From Azorinus chamasolen (Eukaryota; Mollusca; Bivalvia; Cardiida; Solecurtidae): DNA of 64,000 bases. The DNA lies in assembly GCA_963576725.1 (NCBI GenBank), contig OY755239.1, positions 62,290,953 through 62,354,952 on the forward strand, in the 5' to 3' direction. The notes under the pieces are model-generated. The model did no database searches, was not told the origin of the DNA, and worked only from the letters and a program-made list of their open reading frames with translations. The position numbers were made by a program, and so were the translations under genes. Positions 54,558-63,729 of this stretch are shown here, piece after piece (position 1 is the first letter of the stretch; every line of letters begins with the position of its first letter).

Positions 54558-54898
54558 GGCAAGTACTTGCCATCTGATCTGAAAGTTGGTGGCAAAATGG
54601 TTTTATCTGGTGGCAACATTTGTGTGAATCAGAGACTGTAGTCATTTGTGATGCCTTGGGGTCTTTCGCTGTGGTAAAGGTAGGTCACATGATCGCTATA
54701 AATAGGGCAGGAATCGCTATAATTAATAACTGGAAATTTTCAACAAGCAGGAAAAACAAGCGATGGTCCAATAATTCTTGAAGTATTCTTCTACTTGTTT
54801 TGATTTCCACCCAATTATTCCTGGTGGCAAGTTTTTGCCACTGACTTTCAGATCCGGTGCCAAGTTGGGCATTTCTGGTGGACTGTCACTTGCCACTG
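54558..54898. mobile_element. Inverted-repeat element GTGGCAAGTACTTGCC
   Basis: Left GTGGCAAGTACTTGCCATC and CTGAAAGTTGGTGGCAA; right TTGCCACTGACTTTCAG and CACTTGCCAC. No coding frame. Confidence 0.6.
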
Positions 54899-55125
54899 TT
54901 AACCCTTTCCTTCATAGGCTATTTTTAGATGCAACCACTTTGAATAAATCAACCGAAAAGGAGCATTAACTAGAGTAAAGGAACTTTTTTTTTGGAATTT
55001 TGTAGTTTGAAACCATTGTGATAAATAGAGCATTTGCTCCTATAGGAGCAAATGCTCTATTTATCACAATGGTTTCATAAAGTGACTTTTACAGATACAT
55101 AGAAAATTGTATTTATGGAGGTTAA
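54899..55125 (-). mobile_element. TTAA-2 MITE
   Basis: Perfect palindrome; follows the GTGGCAAG inverted-repeat element directly. Confidence 0.82.
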
Positions 55126-55395
55126 TTTCCAACCCTGATTATATAAGATTATATTATTTTATATGCAAACAAAACAGACCATGATCAGACGTTTCCTACA
55201 GGAGCCATCTGATCTATATCTACTCTGTTTGTAAAAACATAGAAAGGTGTTTATATGGAGTAAAACATATTCATCAACTACCTTCATGAAACAGAGCAGA
55301 CCCCAATCAGACAGTTCCTACTGACACAATCTAATCTGGGTCTATTCTGTTTGCAAAGTTGGGTCAAAAGGCATTTCTATCAGGTAACAGGTTAA
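55126..55395 (+). mobile_element. Two TTAA-4 right halves
   Basis: First about 55140-55265, second about 55285-55395; each has a diverged hairpin. Confidence 0.6.
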
Positions 55396-55644
55396 TTAAC
55401 CCTTTCCTTCATATAAACACCTTTTCACACATCTGCAAACAGAGTAGACCCAGATCAGATGGCTCATATAGGAGCTGTCTGATCAGGGTCTGTTCTGTTT
55501 GCTTTTAACATGATATAGAACTGATTCTCGGTTTTTGTCAAGGCGAAAAATTCCGTTGGAAAAGTTTAGATTATAAAAAATGAGCTAATAAATATTCATG
55601 GTGTCATTATTTCTTACAGGAATATAGAACAGGGAAAGGGTTAA
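55396..55644 (-). mobile_element. TTAA-3/TTAA-4 chimera
   Basis: TTAA-3-like outer ends (CATATAAACACC, ATAGAACAGGGAAAGGG) around a TTAA-4 interior. Confidence 0.75.
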
Positions 55645-55826
55645 CTCTATCCTTCCATAAATACACCTTTTTACGCCTCTGTAAAAGTCACTTCTTGAAA
55701 CCATTATCACAATGGTTTCTAAACTACAAAATACTAAAATGTCCCATTTCTCTAGTTAATGCTCCTTTTCGGTAGATTTATTCAAAGAAATTGGGTCTAA
55801 AAATAGCATATGAGGGAACGGATTAA
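55641..55826 (+). mobile_element. TTAA-2 MITE, palindrome mostly deleted
   Basis: TTGAAACCATTATCACAATGG remains; shares TTAA with the preceding TTAA-4 variant. Confidence 0.8.
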
Positions 55827-55875
55827 ACAAATCAGGAAATGTAATTTGCATCTAATCTGGATCAAAACTGTTTTT

Positions 55876-57862
55876 AACAAGAGATGTTTGTAAAACATGT
55901 ATACCCCCCCAGACCCCCTGACCTTTGATCTAGTGACCTCAACTATAGAGGTCATCTAGCGGTCATGACTAATCACCACAGCAACTTTGAAGATCCTAAG
56001 CCAAAACCAATGATCATTTATTGATCAGAAAACATTTCACATATTAAGGTCATGGTGACCTTGACCTTTGACCTAGTGACCTCAACAACTATGGGGGTCA
56101 CCTAGTGGTCACGACCAACTACCACAGCAAGTTTGAAGATCCCCAACCAAACCATTGAGCAGTTATTAATTGGAAACCATTTCATCAGTTAAGGTCATGG
56201 TGACCTTGACCTTTTACCTAGTGACCTAAAAAATAATAGGGGTTATCTATTGGTCATGACCAACCACCACAGCAAGTTTGAAGATCTTAAGCCAAACCCT
56301 TGAGCAGTTATTGACCGCAAACCATTTCACCAGTTAAGGTCATGGTGACCTTGACCTTTGACCTAGTGACCTCAAAAATGATAGGGGTTATCTATTGGTC
56401 ATGACCAACCACCACAGCAAGTTTGAAGATCTTAAGCCAAACCCTTGAGCAGTTATTGACCGCAAACCATTTCACCAGTTAAGGTCATGGTGACCTTGAC
56501 CTTTGACCTAGTGACCTACAAAACAACAGGGCTCATCTAGTTGTCATGACCAACTACCTAAGCAAATTTGAAGATCCTAAGCCAAACCCTTAAGCAGTTA
56601 TTGATCAGAAACCATTTTACAAGTTAAGGTCATGGTGACCTTGACCTTTGACCTAATGACCACAAATACAATAGGGGTCATCCAGTTGTCATGACCAACT
56701 ACCGCAGCAAGTTTGAAGATTCTAAGCCAAACCCTTGAGCAGTTATTGATCTGAAACCATTTGACCAGTTAAGAGCATAGTGACCTTGACCTTTGACCTA
56801 GTGATCTAAAAAACAATAGGGGTCATTTAGTGGTCATTACCAACCACCACAGCAAATTTGAAGATCCTAAGCCAAACCCTTGAGCAGTTATTGATCGCAA
56901 ACCATTTCATCCTTTAAGGTCATGGTGACCTTGACCTTTGACCTAGTGACCTAAAAAACAATAGGACTCATCTAATTGTCATGACCAACCACCTAAGCAA
57001 ATTTGAAGATCCTAAGCCAAACCCTTGAGCAGTTATTGATCAGAAACCATTTTACCAGTTAAGGTCATGGTGACCTTGACCTTTGACCTAGTGACCTCAA
57101 AATCAATAGGGGTCATCCAGTGGTCATGACCAACTACCACAGCAAGTTTGAAGATTCTAAGCTAAACCCTTGAGCAGTTATTGATCGGAAACCATTTAAC
57201 CATTTAAGGTCATGGTGACTTTGACCTTTGACCTAGTGACCTAAAAAACAATAGGACTCATCTAGTTGTCATGACCAAACACCTAAGCAAATTTGAAGAT
57301 CCTAGGCCAAACCCTTGAGCAGTTATTAATCAGAAACCATTTTACCAGTTAAGGTCATGGTGACCTTGACCTTTGACCTAGTGACCTCAAAATCAACAGG
57401 GGTCATCCAGTGGTCATGGCCAACTACCACAGCAAGTTTGAAGATTCTAAGCTAAACCCTTCAGCAGTTATTGATCGGAAACCATTTAACCATTTAAGGT
57501 CATGGTGACCTTGACCTTTGACCTAGTGACCTCAAAATCAATAGGGGTCATCTAGTGGTCATGACCAACCAGCACAGCAAGTTTGAAGATCCCAAGCCAA
57601 ACCCTTGAGCAGTTATTGATCGGAAACTATTTCACCATTTTAGGTCATGGTGACCTTGACCTTTGACCTTGTGACCTCAAAAACAATAGGGATCATCTAC
57701 TTGTCATGACCAACCACCACAGCAAGTTTGAAGATTCTAGGCCAAGTCGTTTATTAGTTATCGTTCGGAAACCATCGATCTACCGACCAACCGACCGACC
57801 GACCGACCGACCGACATGTGCAAAGCAATATACCCCCATTTTTTCAAAAGGGGGGTATAATA
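55876..57862 (+). mobile_element. HLE with twelve exact 145-bp core repeats
   Basis: AACAAGAG, hairpin ATGTTT-GTA-AAACAT, box TATACCCCCC. TTAAGGTCATGGTGACC-type starts fall at 56046, 56191, 56336 and so on to 57641 with a period of exactly 145 bp and no indel. Then (ACCG)n at 57783-57815 and the right box GGGGGGTATA. Confidence 0.88.
57783..57815 (+). repeat. GACC tetranucleotide run
   Basis: Seven GACC/GACA units at the end of the HLE core array. Confidence 0.9.
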
Positions 57863-57944
57863 AAAAATCACAAATTGCAATATTATTCTGCAAGCTAAAA
57901 TCACTTTCAGGAATAATGTTAACACCCATCTGTACAGAAAAAGG

Positions 57945-58014
57945 GTCCCTTATGTTGTTTGCATATAGTGTAGACCCAGATGAGGCTCCTCTCATCGGGG
58001 TCTGCACCGTCATG

Positions 58015-58049
<35 letters not shown>

Positions 58050-58115
58050 CCTTAATCCTTAATATTCAGGGTAAGATTGACTTTTTTTTGTATTTTGGAA
58101 TAGTCCCTTTGAGAA
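57945..58115 (+). mobile_element. Hairpin element with AGTGTAGACCCAGATGAG
   Basis: Third hairpin style with CATGTTACA and TTTTGGAATAG tail; others at 58165-58345 and 60790-60985. A pure A run lies at 58024-58049. Confidence 0.6.
58024..58049 (+). repeat. Poly(A) run, 26 bp
   Basis: Uninterrupted A; no retroposed gene upstream was recognised. Confidence 0.95.
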
Positions 58116-58164
58116 TTCAGCATTAAAAGGATATAACCCTTAATTAATACAGTGTGGGACACAA

Positions 58165-58345
58165 GTCACTAACACCCTTTGCAAACAGTGTAGACCCAGA
58201 TGAGAGGGCTCCTAGAGGAGACCTCTCATCAGGGTCTGCATTGTTTGTCATGTTACACTTTTCTTCAGAAAATCTCTAAACATCCACCATAAGCTTGAAC
58301 GTTGGAATTTTGGAATAGATACTCCATTTGAAAAGTCAGCGTTAT
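58165..58345 (+). mobile_element. Same hairpin family, second copy
   Basis: GCAAACAGTGTAGACCCAG and CATCAGGGTCTGCATTG. Confidence 0.6.
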
Positions 58346-58413
58346 GCAGTAAAACTTCTTCGAGTTTAACCTTTTGAAAGCTGAATTTACAAGGCAGAAC
58401 AGTCAATCATTGC

Positions 58414-58641
58414 TTAACCCATTCCCTCATATTGAAGACTTTTTACGACTCTATTAAAGTCACTTTGTGAAACCATTGTGATTAATAGAGCATTTGCTCC
58501 TATAGAAGTAAATGCTCTATTTATCACAATGGTTTCAAACTACAAAATTCTAACATTTTCCTTTTCTCCAGTTAATGCTCCTGTTTGGTAGATTTATTCA
58601 AAGAGGTTGTATCTAAAATAGCAAATGAGGGAATGGGTTAA
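58414..58641 (+). mobile_element. TTAA-2 MITE
   Basis: Both TTAA ends; tip CTCCTATAGAAGTAAATG. Confidence 0.83.
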
Positions 58642-58659
58642 TGAGAGAACATTCTACAG

Positions 58660-58780
58660 GGATAGGTGTAAGTTAAGAGAGGATTGTGATTGACAAACAG
58701 TGCAGAACCTAATCTCTCTAATCTAGGTCTACACTGTTTGCAAATGACAGCTTATTAAGTGTTTGTATTTCAAAGGTTAA
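58660..58780 (+). mobile_element. TTAA-5 member
   Basis: TTGACAAACAGTGCAGAACC and GGTCTACACTGTTTGC, ends CAAAGGTTAA. Confidence 0.55.
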
Positions 58781-58905
58781 TTTTAAGTCTTACAATATTA
58801 ACACGTTCAATATCTATAAGATGTGTTTCTGAATAAATCTTAAATAACAAGTCTCTGGAGATCTAGAGCAAACTCTAAATAATTGAATCTGAATTCAACT
58901 ACTGC

Positions 58906-58992
58906 TTAACCGATTCCCTCATATTGACGACTTTTGATGACTTTGTAAAAAAACTTTATGAAACCATTGTGATAAATAGAGCATTTGCTCCA
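58906..58992 (+). mobile_element. TTAA-2 left half
   Basis: Breaks off at GCATTTGCTCC, the palindrome centre. Confidence 0.72.
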
Positions 58993-59136
58993 TTACTCGT
59001 AATGTATCAGATATGACTGTCCAGAAATTGCCTTTGTATTCTTCAGCAATTTCCCGACAGCCATTATGTGCCTTTGATACATTACAGAATATGCAGAAAT
59101 AAGTCAATATTAAAATTTTGTGAGACATATCACATA

Positions 59137-59341
59137 CAGTAAAACCCCTCTAATGTGACCACCTAAAAGAGGCATAATTATGGACGGTAGAGGCAAAAGG
59201 TAGCTTAATGCAGGACAAAAGTTATGCAGAAAGCTCCTCTAGGAGCTTTCTGCATTACTTTTGTCCTGCATTAAGCAACCACCTGCTTATAAAGACAAGC
59301 ATGTTTATTTATTAAGTGGTCGCATTAGAGGGGTTATACTG
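59137..59341. mobile_element. Family P MITE, best copy
   Basis: TA|CAGTAAAACCCCTCTAATG and TAGAGGGGTTATACTG|TA; core GCAGAAAGCTCCTCTAGG. Confidence 0.87.
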
Positions 59342-59497
59342 TACCTCAATCCTGTGAATGCGGTAAACAAGAGTATCGGCATTTGCTAACAATGTAGACC
59401 CAGATCAGAGTTTGTTATTCAAAATCCTCTTGCTGAATGGACACCACTTTGAAAATTCAACATTCACAGGACTGATCTTGGTCAAAATGAATAATAC

Positions 59498-59556
59498 CTT
59501 TTGTCTGCTGTCAGGTTTTTCTCCAGCACTCTCCATGCTGACATTATGTCAATGAC
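59498..59556 (-). CDS. FOCAD: FOCAD exon w3
   Basis: A 59-nt exon too short for simple ORF calling. Acceptor TTTATTCACCAG, donor AAAAG|GTATTA. Reads VIDIMSAWRVLEKNLTADK plus two bases, which join with G of w4 to give Arg. It aligns with the family segment between CQAE and the RP.....L.SLVPSL block. The following intron is about 10.3 kb and packed with MITEs and a 145-bp-repeat HLE. Confidence 0.85.
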
Positions 59557-59701
59557 CTGGTGAATAAAGAGAGTAAAGAGACCTTGCTTTCCACTTCATA
59601 AATATTCACCTACTACAAACTTGATTTAAATTTCTATGTGTCATCATTTATCTAATATTAATATAAACCACCTGCCAATCTTGTAGGCATAGCTGAAAGT
59701 T

Positions 59702-59785
59702 AACAAGAGCTGTTACTAAAGGAGACGAAAATCCAACTCGTATTATCTCTAATAAATGCCCCACAGGCATGTAACATTTTTGAAA
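59702..59785 (+). mobile_element. HLE left-end fragment
   Basis: AACAAGAGCTGTTACTAAAGG then AATGCCCCACA; truncated soon after. Confidence 0.4.
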
Positions 59786-60021
59786 AGGAGTTTCTTGCAT
59801 TTTGTACACAGGTTATTGCTTAATGCAGAATGAAAGCAATGCAGAAAGTTCCTATGCATTAAATTACCGCAGTCATGTATTTTGAGAAAAAAAATCTTTT
59901 ATTTCTTCATTTATTGATTATATAGAGTATTAGTTGTTGTATCTATTGTCAGAAATAGTTCAGAAGGGAGGTGCCGTGTTTCCAGTTTGCCATGCCCAAC
60001 TGCTTTGTTATGAACAAGTAC

Positions 60022-60148
60022 CTCTGCTTGACATATGTAGTACAGTCCCTCCATAGCCAGGGCTGCGGCAGCACCACTCCGCTCATCAGCGCACATGTTG
60101 AGTATCTCAGACAAGGGAGACAACATATCACTGCCATGCTGCTCAGGT
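60022..60148 (-). CDS. FOCAD: FOCAD exon w2
   Basis: Acceptor TTTTATTGCAG precedes 60148; donor CAGAG|GTACTT follows 60022. Completes the split codon of w1 (AG+A, Arg) and reads RPEQHGSDMLSPLSEIL, then GLYYICQAE, ending in phase 0. The open frame runs on into the intron, so the donor was fixed by matching exon w3, which continues the family pattern (CQAE followed by a V..I.S.W segment). A TTAA-4 MITE starts 29 bp upstream of the acceptor at 60177. Confidence 0.88.
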
Positions 60149-60176
60149 CTGCAATAAAATCAAAGGTCCTGCTTTA

Positions 60177-60388
60177 TTAACCCCATACTCCATGAATATT
60201 CATAGAAGAAATAAACTGAAGAAATACAGGATGTTTTGGCTCAAAAAGAAACTGTAGAATCAGATTTATATTATACCATAAGTAAACAGAGCAGACCCTG
60301 ATTAGACGGCTCCTATAGGAGCCATCTGATCTGGGTCTACTCCATTTGAAAATGGGTGGAAAGGAGTATATATGGAGGAGAGGGTTAA
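60177..60388 (+). mobile_element. TTAA-4 MITE between exons w1 and w2
   Basis: Fills most of the 272-bp intron; TTAA at both ends. Confidence 0.85.
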
Positions 60389-60420
60389 AGAAATATCACC
60401 AGTCTTGAATTGAACCATAC

Positions 60421-60650
60421 CTTAGTCTACACACTTCTTTGATTGCAAAGGCTTTCGCCAAGGTGACATCGTCAGTGACTGTTGCCATGGTAACATTGCT
60501 CCGCCCACCCTCTGTGATGGCCTTAAGAAGGTGGGGGAAACATCGATCTTGTTGGGCCCAGAGTTTGGTTAGGAGTCTGATCGACAGGGCTTTCAGTTTA
60601 GGAGACTGTCCAAGACTCAGAATGGTCTTCAAGACTGCAGGCACAGCATA
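60421..60650 (-). CDS. FOCAD: Focadhesin (FOCAD) exon w1, first exon in window
   Basis: Acceptor TTATTTCAG ends at 60651 and donor AAG|GTATGG begins at 60420. Starts in phase 0, ends in phase 2, giving window residues 1-76. The peptide begins YAVPAVLKTIL and contains LLTKLWAQQDRCFPHLL and EVCRLR, a helical HEAT-like stretch that I recognise as the region before the RPxQHG motif of focadhesin. In vertebrates the protein is a large alpha-helical-repeat protein reported at focal adhesions and more recently linked to the SKI mRNA-surveillance complex; those roles are known from the family and not visible here. Identification rests on the collinearity of 18 exons and not on this exon alone. Confidence 0.88.
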
Positions 60651-60789
60651 CTGAAATAACAACACCACGTATTAAGTTTCCAGGACAAAATATCAACAAA
60701 ACAAAACACTTTACAGTAAAAATATTTGTTTCCATTTTTATCATAAGAATATTCAATTATTGTTTTGTATTTTCTGCTTCCCAAATATC

Positions 60790-60985
60790 TTTAACACTTT
60801 CAGTGCAGCAAACAAATCAGTAATATGCTCTGTAAACAGTGTAGATCCAGATGAGAGGGCTCCAAAGAAGAGACCTTTCATCAGGGTCTGCCCTGTTTGT
60901 CATGTTGCAATTTTGATATTCACAGTAAGCTTGACCTGTTTATTAATCTTTGGAATAGTCATTTGAAAATTCAGTTTTATGTACA
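60790..60985 (+). mobile_element. Hairpin family as at 57945
   Basis: GTAAACAGTGTAGATCCAG and CATCAGGGTCTGCCCTG. Confidence 0.55.
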
Positions 60986-61055
60986 TTCATGGCTTACTGT
61001 ATGACTTCAAATAAACACTCCCCGGGGAGCGTTTAGTGGAGTTAGTGTTACATTT

Positions 61056-61304
61056 TTAACCCTTTACTCCATAAATACCCTTTTCTACGCCTTTGCAAAC
61101 AGAGTAGACCCTGATCAGACAGCTCCTGTTAGGAGCTGTCTGATCAGGGTCTGCTCCGTTTGCTTATGGAATGATATAGATCTGATTATAGTTTCAGCCA
61201 TGGTCAAAAACTCCAGTGTAGTGAATGTGCTATTATAGGAACTAATTTAATTAATATTCATGATGTCATTATTTCTACATGAATATCATGGAGTAAAGCG
61301 TTAA
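61056..61304 (-). mobile_element. TTAA-4 MITE
   Basis: TTAACCCTTTACTCCATAAATA to GTAAAGCGTTAA. Both arms read GACCCTGATCAGAC, a symmetric variant. Confidence 0.84.
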
Positions 61305-61451
61305 CACTGATAACTTTAAACTTCATTTGATGTAAGGTGGGATGAGGAGTGGTCCTCCCCGACCCTCGCACATCTATGAAGGGGTGAATAAACAAGCACT
61401 CTATGGTGTCTCAAAGAAACTCAGAAAAAAAAAAAGTATCTGGTAACTATG

Positions 61452-61782
61452 GTTTAACCCTAAACTTGCTCAATAATTATAATGAACCCTCCCTTCCTTT
61501 TTTTAAAAATATTAATTAACCCTTTTCCTCACAAAAATATGTTTTCACACATTTGCAAACAGAGTAGACCCAGATCCTACAGGAGCCGTCTGATCAGGGT
61601 CTGCTCTGTCTGCTAATGGAATCTGATAATCTTGTATCAAAATTTATCACTGAAGAAATTTATTTTTATTCATCACTGAAGAAATTTATTTTTATTACAA
61701 ACAGTACAGAACCTGATTAAAAATCTCTCTTTAATGAGCCCTTTGATCTGGGTCTTATTAGGTTCCCACCCTTTAAAGGTTA
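61452..61782 (+). mobile_element. TTAA-5 hosting TTAA-3 part
   Basis: ATCACTGAAGAAATTTATTT occurs twice near 61649 and 61671, then ACAAACAGTACAGAACC. Confidence 0.5.
61516..61640 (-). mobile_element. TTAA-3, hairpin half, nested in TTAA-5
   Basis: From TTAACCCTTTTCCTCAC to GGAATCTGATAATC. Confidence 0.7.
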
Positions 61783-61785
61783 ATA

Positions 61786-61998
61786 TCAAATGAGGACATT
61801 ACTTCGATTACTAGCAAGTCTGTGTCTAGATGACATAATACAGAGCGTTCAGAGCAAATCATCGTACATTTAGAATAATCACCATGTAGCATAAAACCAA
61901 ATGGATTATTGTTATGCAAATGAAGCAGGGAACACATACAATAATATCTCACTACAGTAGTGCTTTAATGAACCAACATACATTTCCACATACAGAAA
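61786..61998. other. Intron, nothing recognised
   Basis: No repeat family found. Confidence 0.35.
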
Positions 61999-62155
61999 AA
62001 AGCCCTCTAAACTGGACATTAAATATAGTATAAATATTGAGTCTTTGAGACAGGTGGCAGATTAATGCAGGGTGAAAGTCCTCTAGGTTCCTCTAGGACC
62101 TTTCTGCATGACTTTCACCCTGCATTAAGCAGCAAACTGCCAGAAAGTATATAAA
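61999..62155. mobile_element. Family P remnant
   Basis: GCAGGGTGAAAGTCCTCTAGG and ACTTTCACCCTGCATTAAGC. Confidence 0.6.
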
Positions 62156-62243
62156 TTCTTCTCTGCTAGAATGCCATATGATGTCATTATTTCTATCAAG
62201 TACCTATAAATAAAATCTCTCTACCCTAATTTTTTTTAATGAC

Positions 62244-62477
62244 TTAACCCTTTCCCTGTTCCATGTTTATTCCATTTTTCAATACCTATTGAATATTCAA
62301 TGAAATCAAAGGTGGAATATTGTAGCTATTTTTGAAAGTAAAGAAGCCTATCTTTCAAATTCCATTAGCAAATAGAGCAGACCCAGATCAGATAACTCTT
62401 TTAGGAGCCATATGATCTGGATCTACTCTGTTTGCAAATGTGTGAAAACACGTTTTTTATATGCAGGAAAGGGGTTA
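62244..62477 (+). mobile_element. TTAA-3 MITE
   Basis: Both TTAA ends; shares TTAA with the following TTAA-4. Confidence 0.83.
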
Positions 62478-62740
62478 ATGAACATTCAAGAAATATTGAC
62501 TATATTCATATAATGTTTTTTTAGTTTTTTTGTTTTTTTGGGGTTTTTTTTTTTTTTTTTAAATAGCATGAACAAATGCATATTTGAGCATAACAGTAAC
62601 TGAAGAATTGGATCTATATTATCTAATAAAGCAAACAGAGCAGATCCTGATTGGACTGCTCCTAAGAGAGCCGTCTGATCTGGGTCTACTTTGTTTGCAC
62701 ATGTGTTAAAAGGAGTATTTATGAGATTATAGTGTGTTAA
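62474..62740 (+). mobile_element. TTAA-4 MITE with T-run
   Basis: T-rich expansion at 62515-62560; hairpin GGACTGCTCCTAAGAGAGCC. Confidence 0.7.
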
Positions 62741-62799
62741 TGAAGACTGAAAGTAACCAGAGCACCAATGAGGATTCTACATATACCTTTCGTCCAGCA

Positions 62800-63030
62800 T
62801 TAACCCATTTCCTCATATTGATGCCTTTTGGCGTCCCTGCAAAAGTCACCTTTTGAAACCATTGTGATAAATAAAGCATTTGCTCCTATAGGAGCAAATG
62901 CTCTATTTATCACAATGGTTTCAAACTACAAAATTCTATAAAAAAATCCTTTTGTCTAGTTAATGCTCCTTTTTGGTAGATTTATTCAAAGTGGATAGAT
63001 CTGAAAATAGCTTATGAGGTAATGAGTTAA
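62800..63030 (+). mobile_element. TTAA-2 MITE
   Basis: Perfect palindrome apart from one A (ATAAAGCATTTG). Confidence 0.83.
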
Positions 63031-63043
63031 GCTACACCTGCCA

Positions 63044-63243
63044 ATAAACCCTTTACTCCATGAATACGTCTTTCATTACAAACAGAGTAGACCCAGATCA
63101 GGCGGCTCCTGTAGGAGCCATCTGATCAGGTTTCTTGTCTAGGCCAAATAATTCTGATAATTATGTCATTATAAAAATTCAGCTAATTAATATTCATGTT
63201 ATCATTATTTCTTTTCATGAATATTCATGGAGTAAAAGGTTAA
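63044..63243 (-). mobile_element. TTAA-4 MITE
   Basis: ATAAACCCTTTACTCC to GTAAAAGGTTAA. Confidence 0.8.
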
Positions 63244-63357
63244 GAACAACTTCTTTTCTATTTTATGTGGTGATAGTAGAGAGGGTCTGTATTGGTAAAC
63301 CAATGAAATTCCATTAACACAAATAATTACGGTATGTTAGAATATTCCAATTCTTTA

Positions 63358-63608
63358 TTAACCCTTCTCTTGTTGAATTTTTAAGATACATTTCTTCTTC
63401 TTTACCCATGCCCTGTTGTATAATTACATATATCTTCACTGTGTACACATATTTTGCTGTGCAATCCCTGCTGTGGAGTGCACTGGTTGCACAATCAACT
63501 TGTAAATAGTGCAGACCCTGATGAGACAGCTCCTGCAAGAGTTGTCTCATCAGGGTCTTCACTATTTACAGGTAGGTATATTGATGTTAATAGCAAGCGA
63601 AGGGTTAA
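63358..63608 (+). mobile_element. TTAA-1 MITE
   Basis: Full length; end TTAA shared with the next TTAA-4. Confidence 0.85.
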
Positions 63609-63729
63609 CCCTTTACTCCATGAATATTCAGGCGAGATATATTATGACATCATGACCATTAATTCACAGCATGTTTATAATGGTACTTATAATGAACAAA
63701 CTAGAGATCAAATCAGATCTACATTATAT
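63605..63729 (+). mobile_element. TTAA-4 left half, cut by HLE
   Basis: CTCCATGAATATTCAGG to CAGATCTACATTATAT, then AACAAGAG. Confidence 0.75.

Noticed and set aside
58024..58049. Processed pseudogene poly(A) tail
   Set aside because: No coding or retroposed sequence precedes it; a hairpin MITE does.
58919..59128. Possible extra FOCAD exon (minus strand)
   Set aside because: Exons w3 and w4 join in phase without it and the sequence does not fit the family; it also contains half of a TTAA-2.
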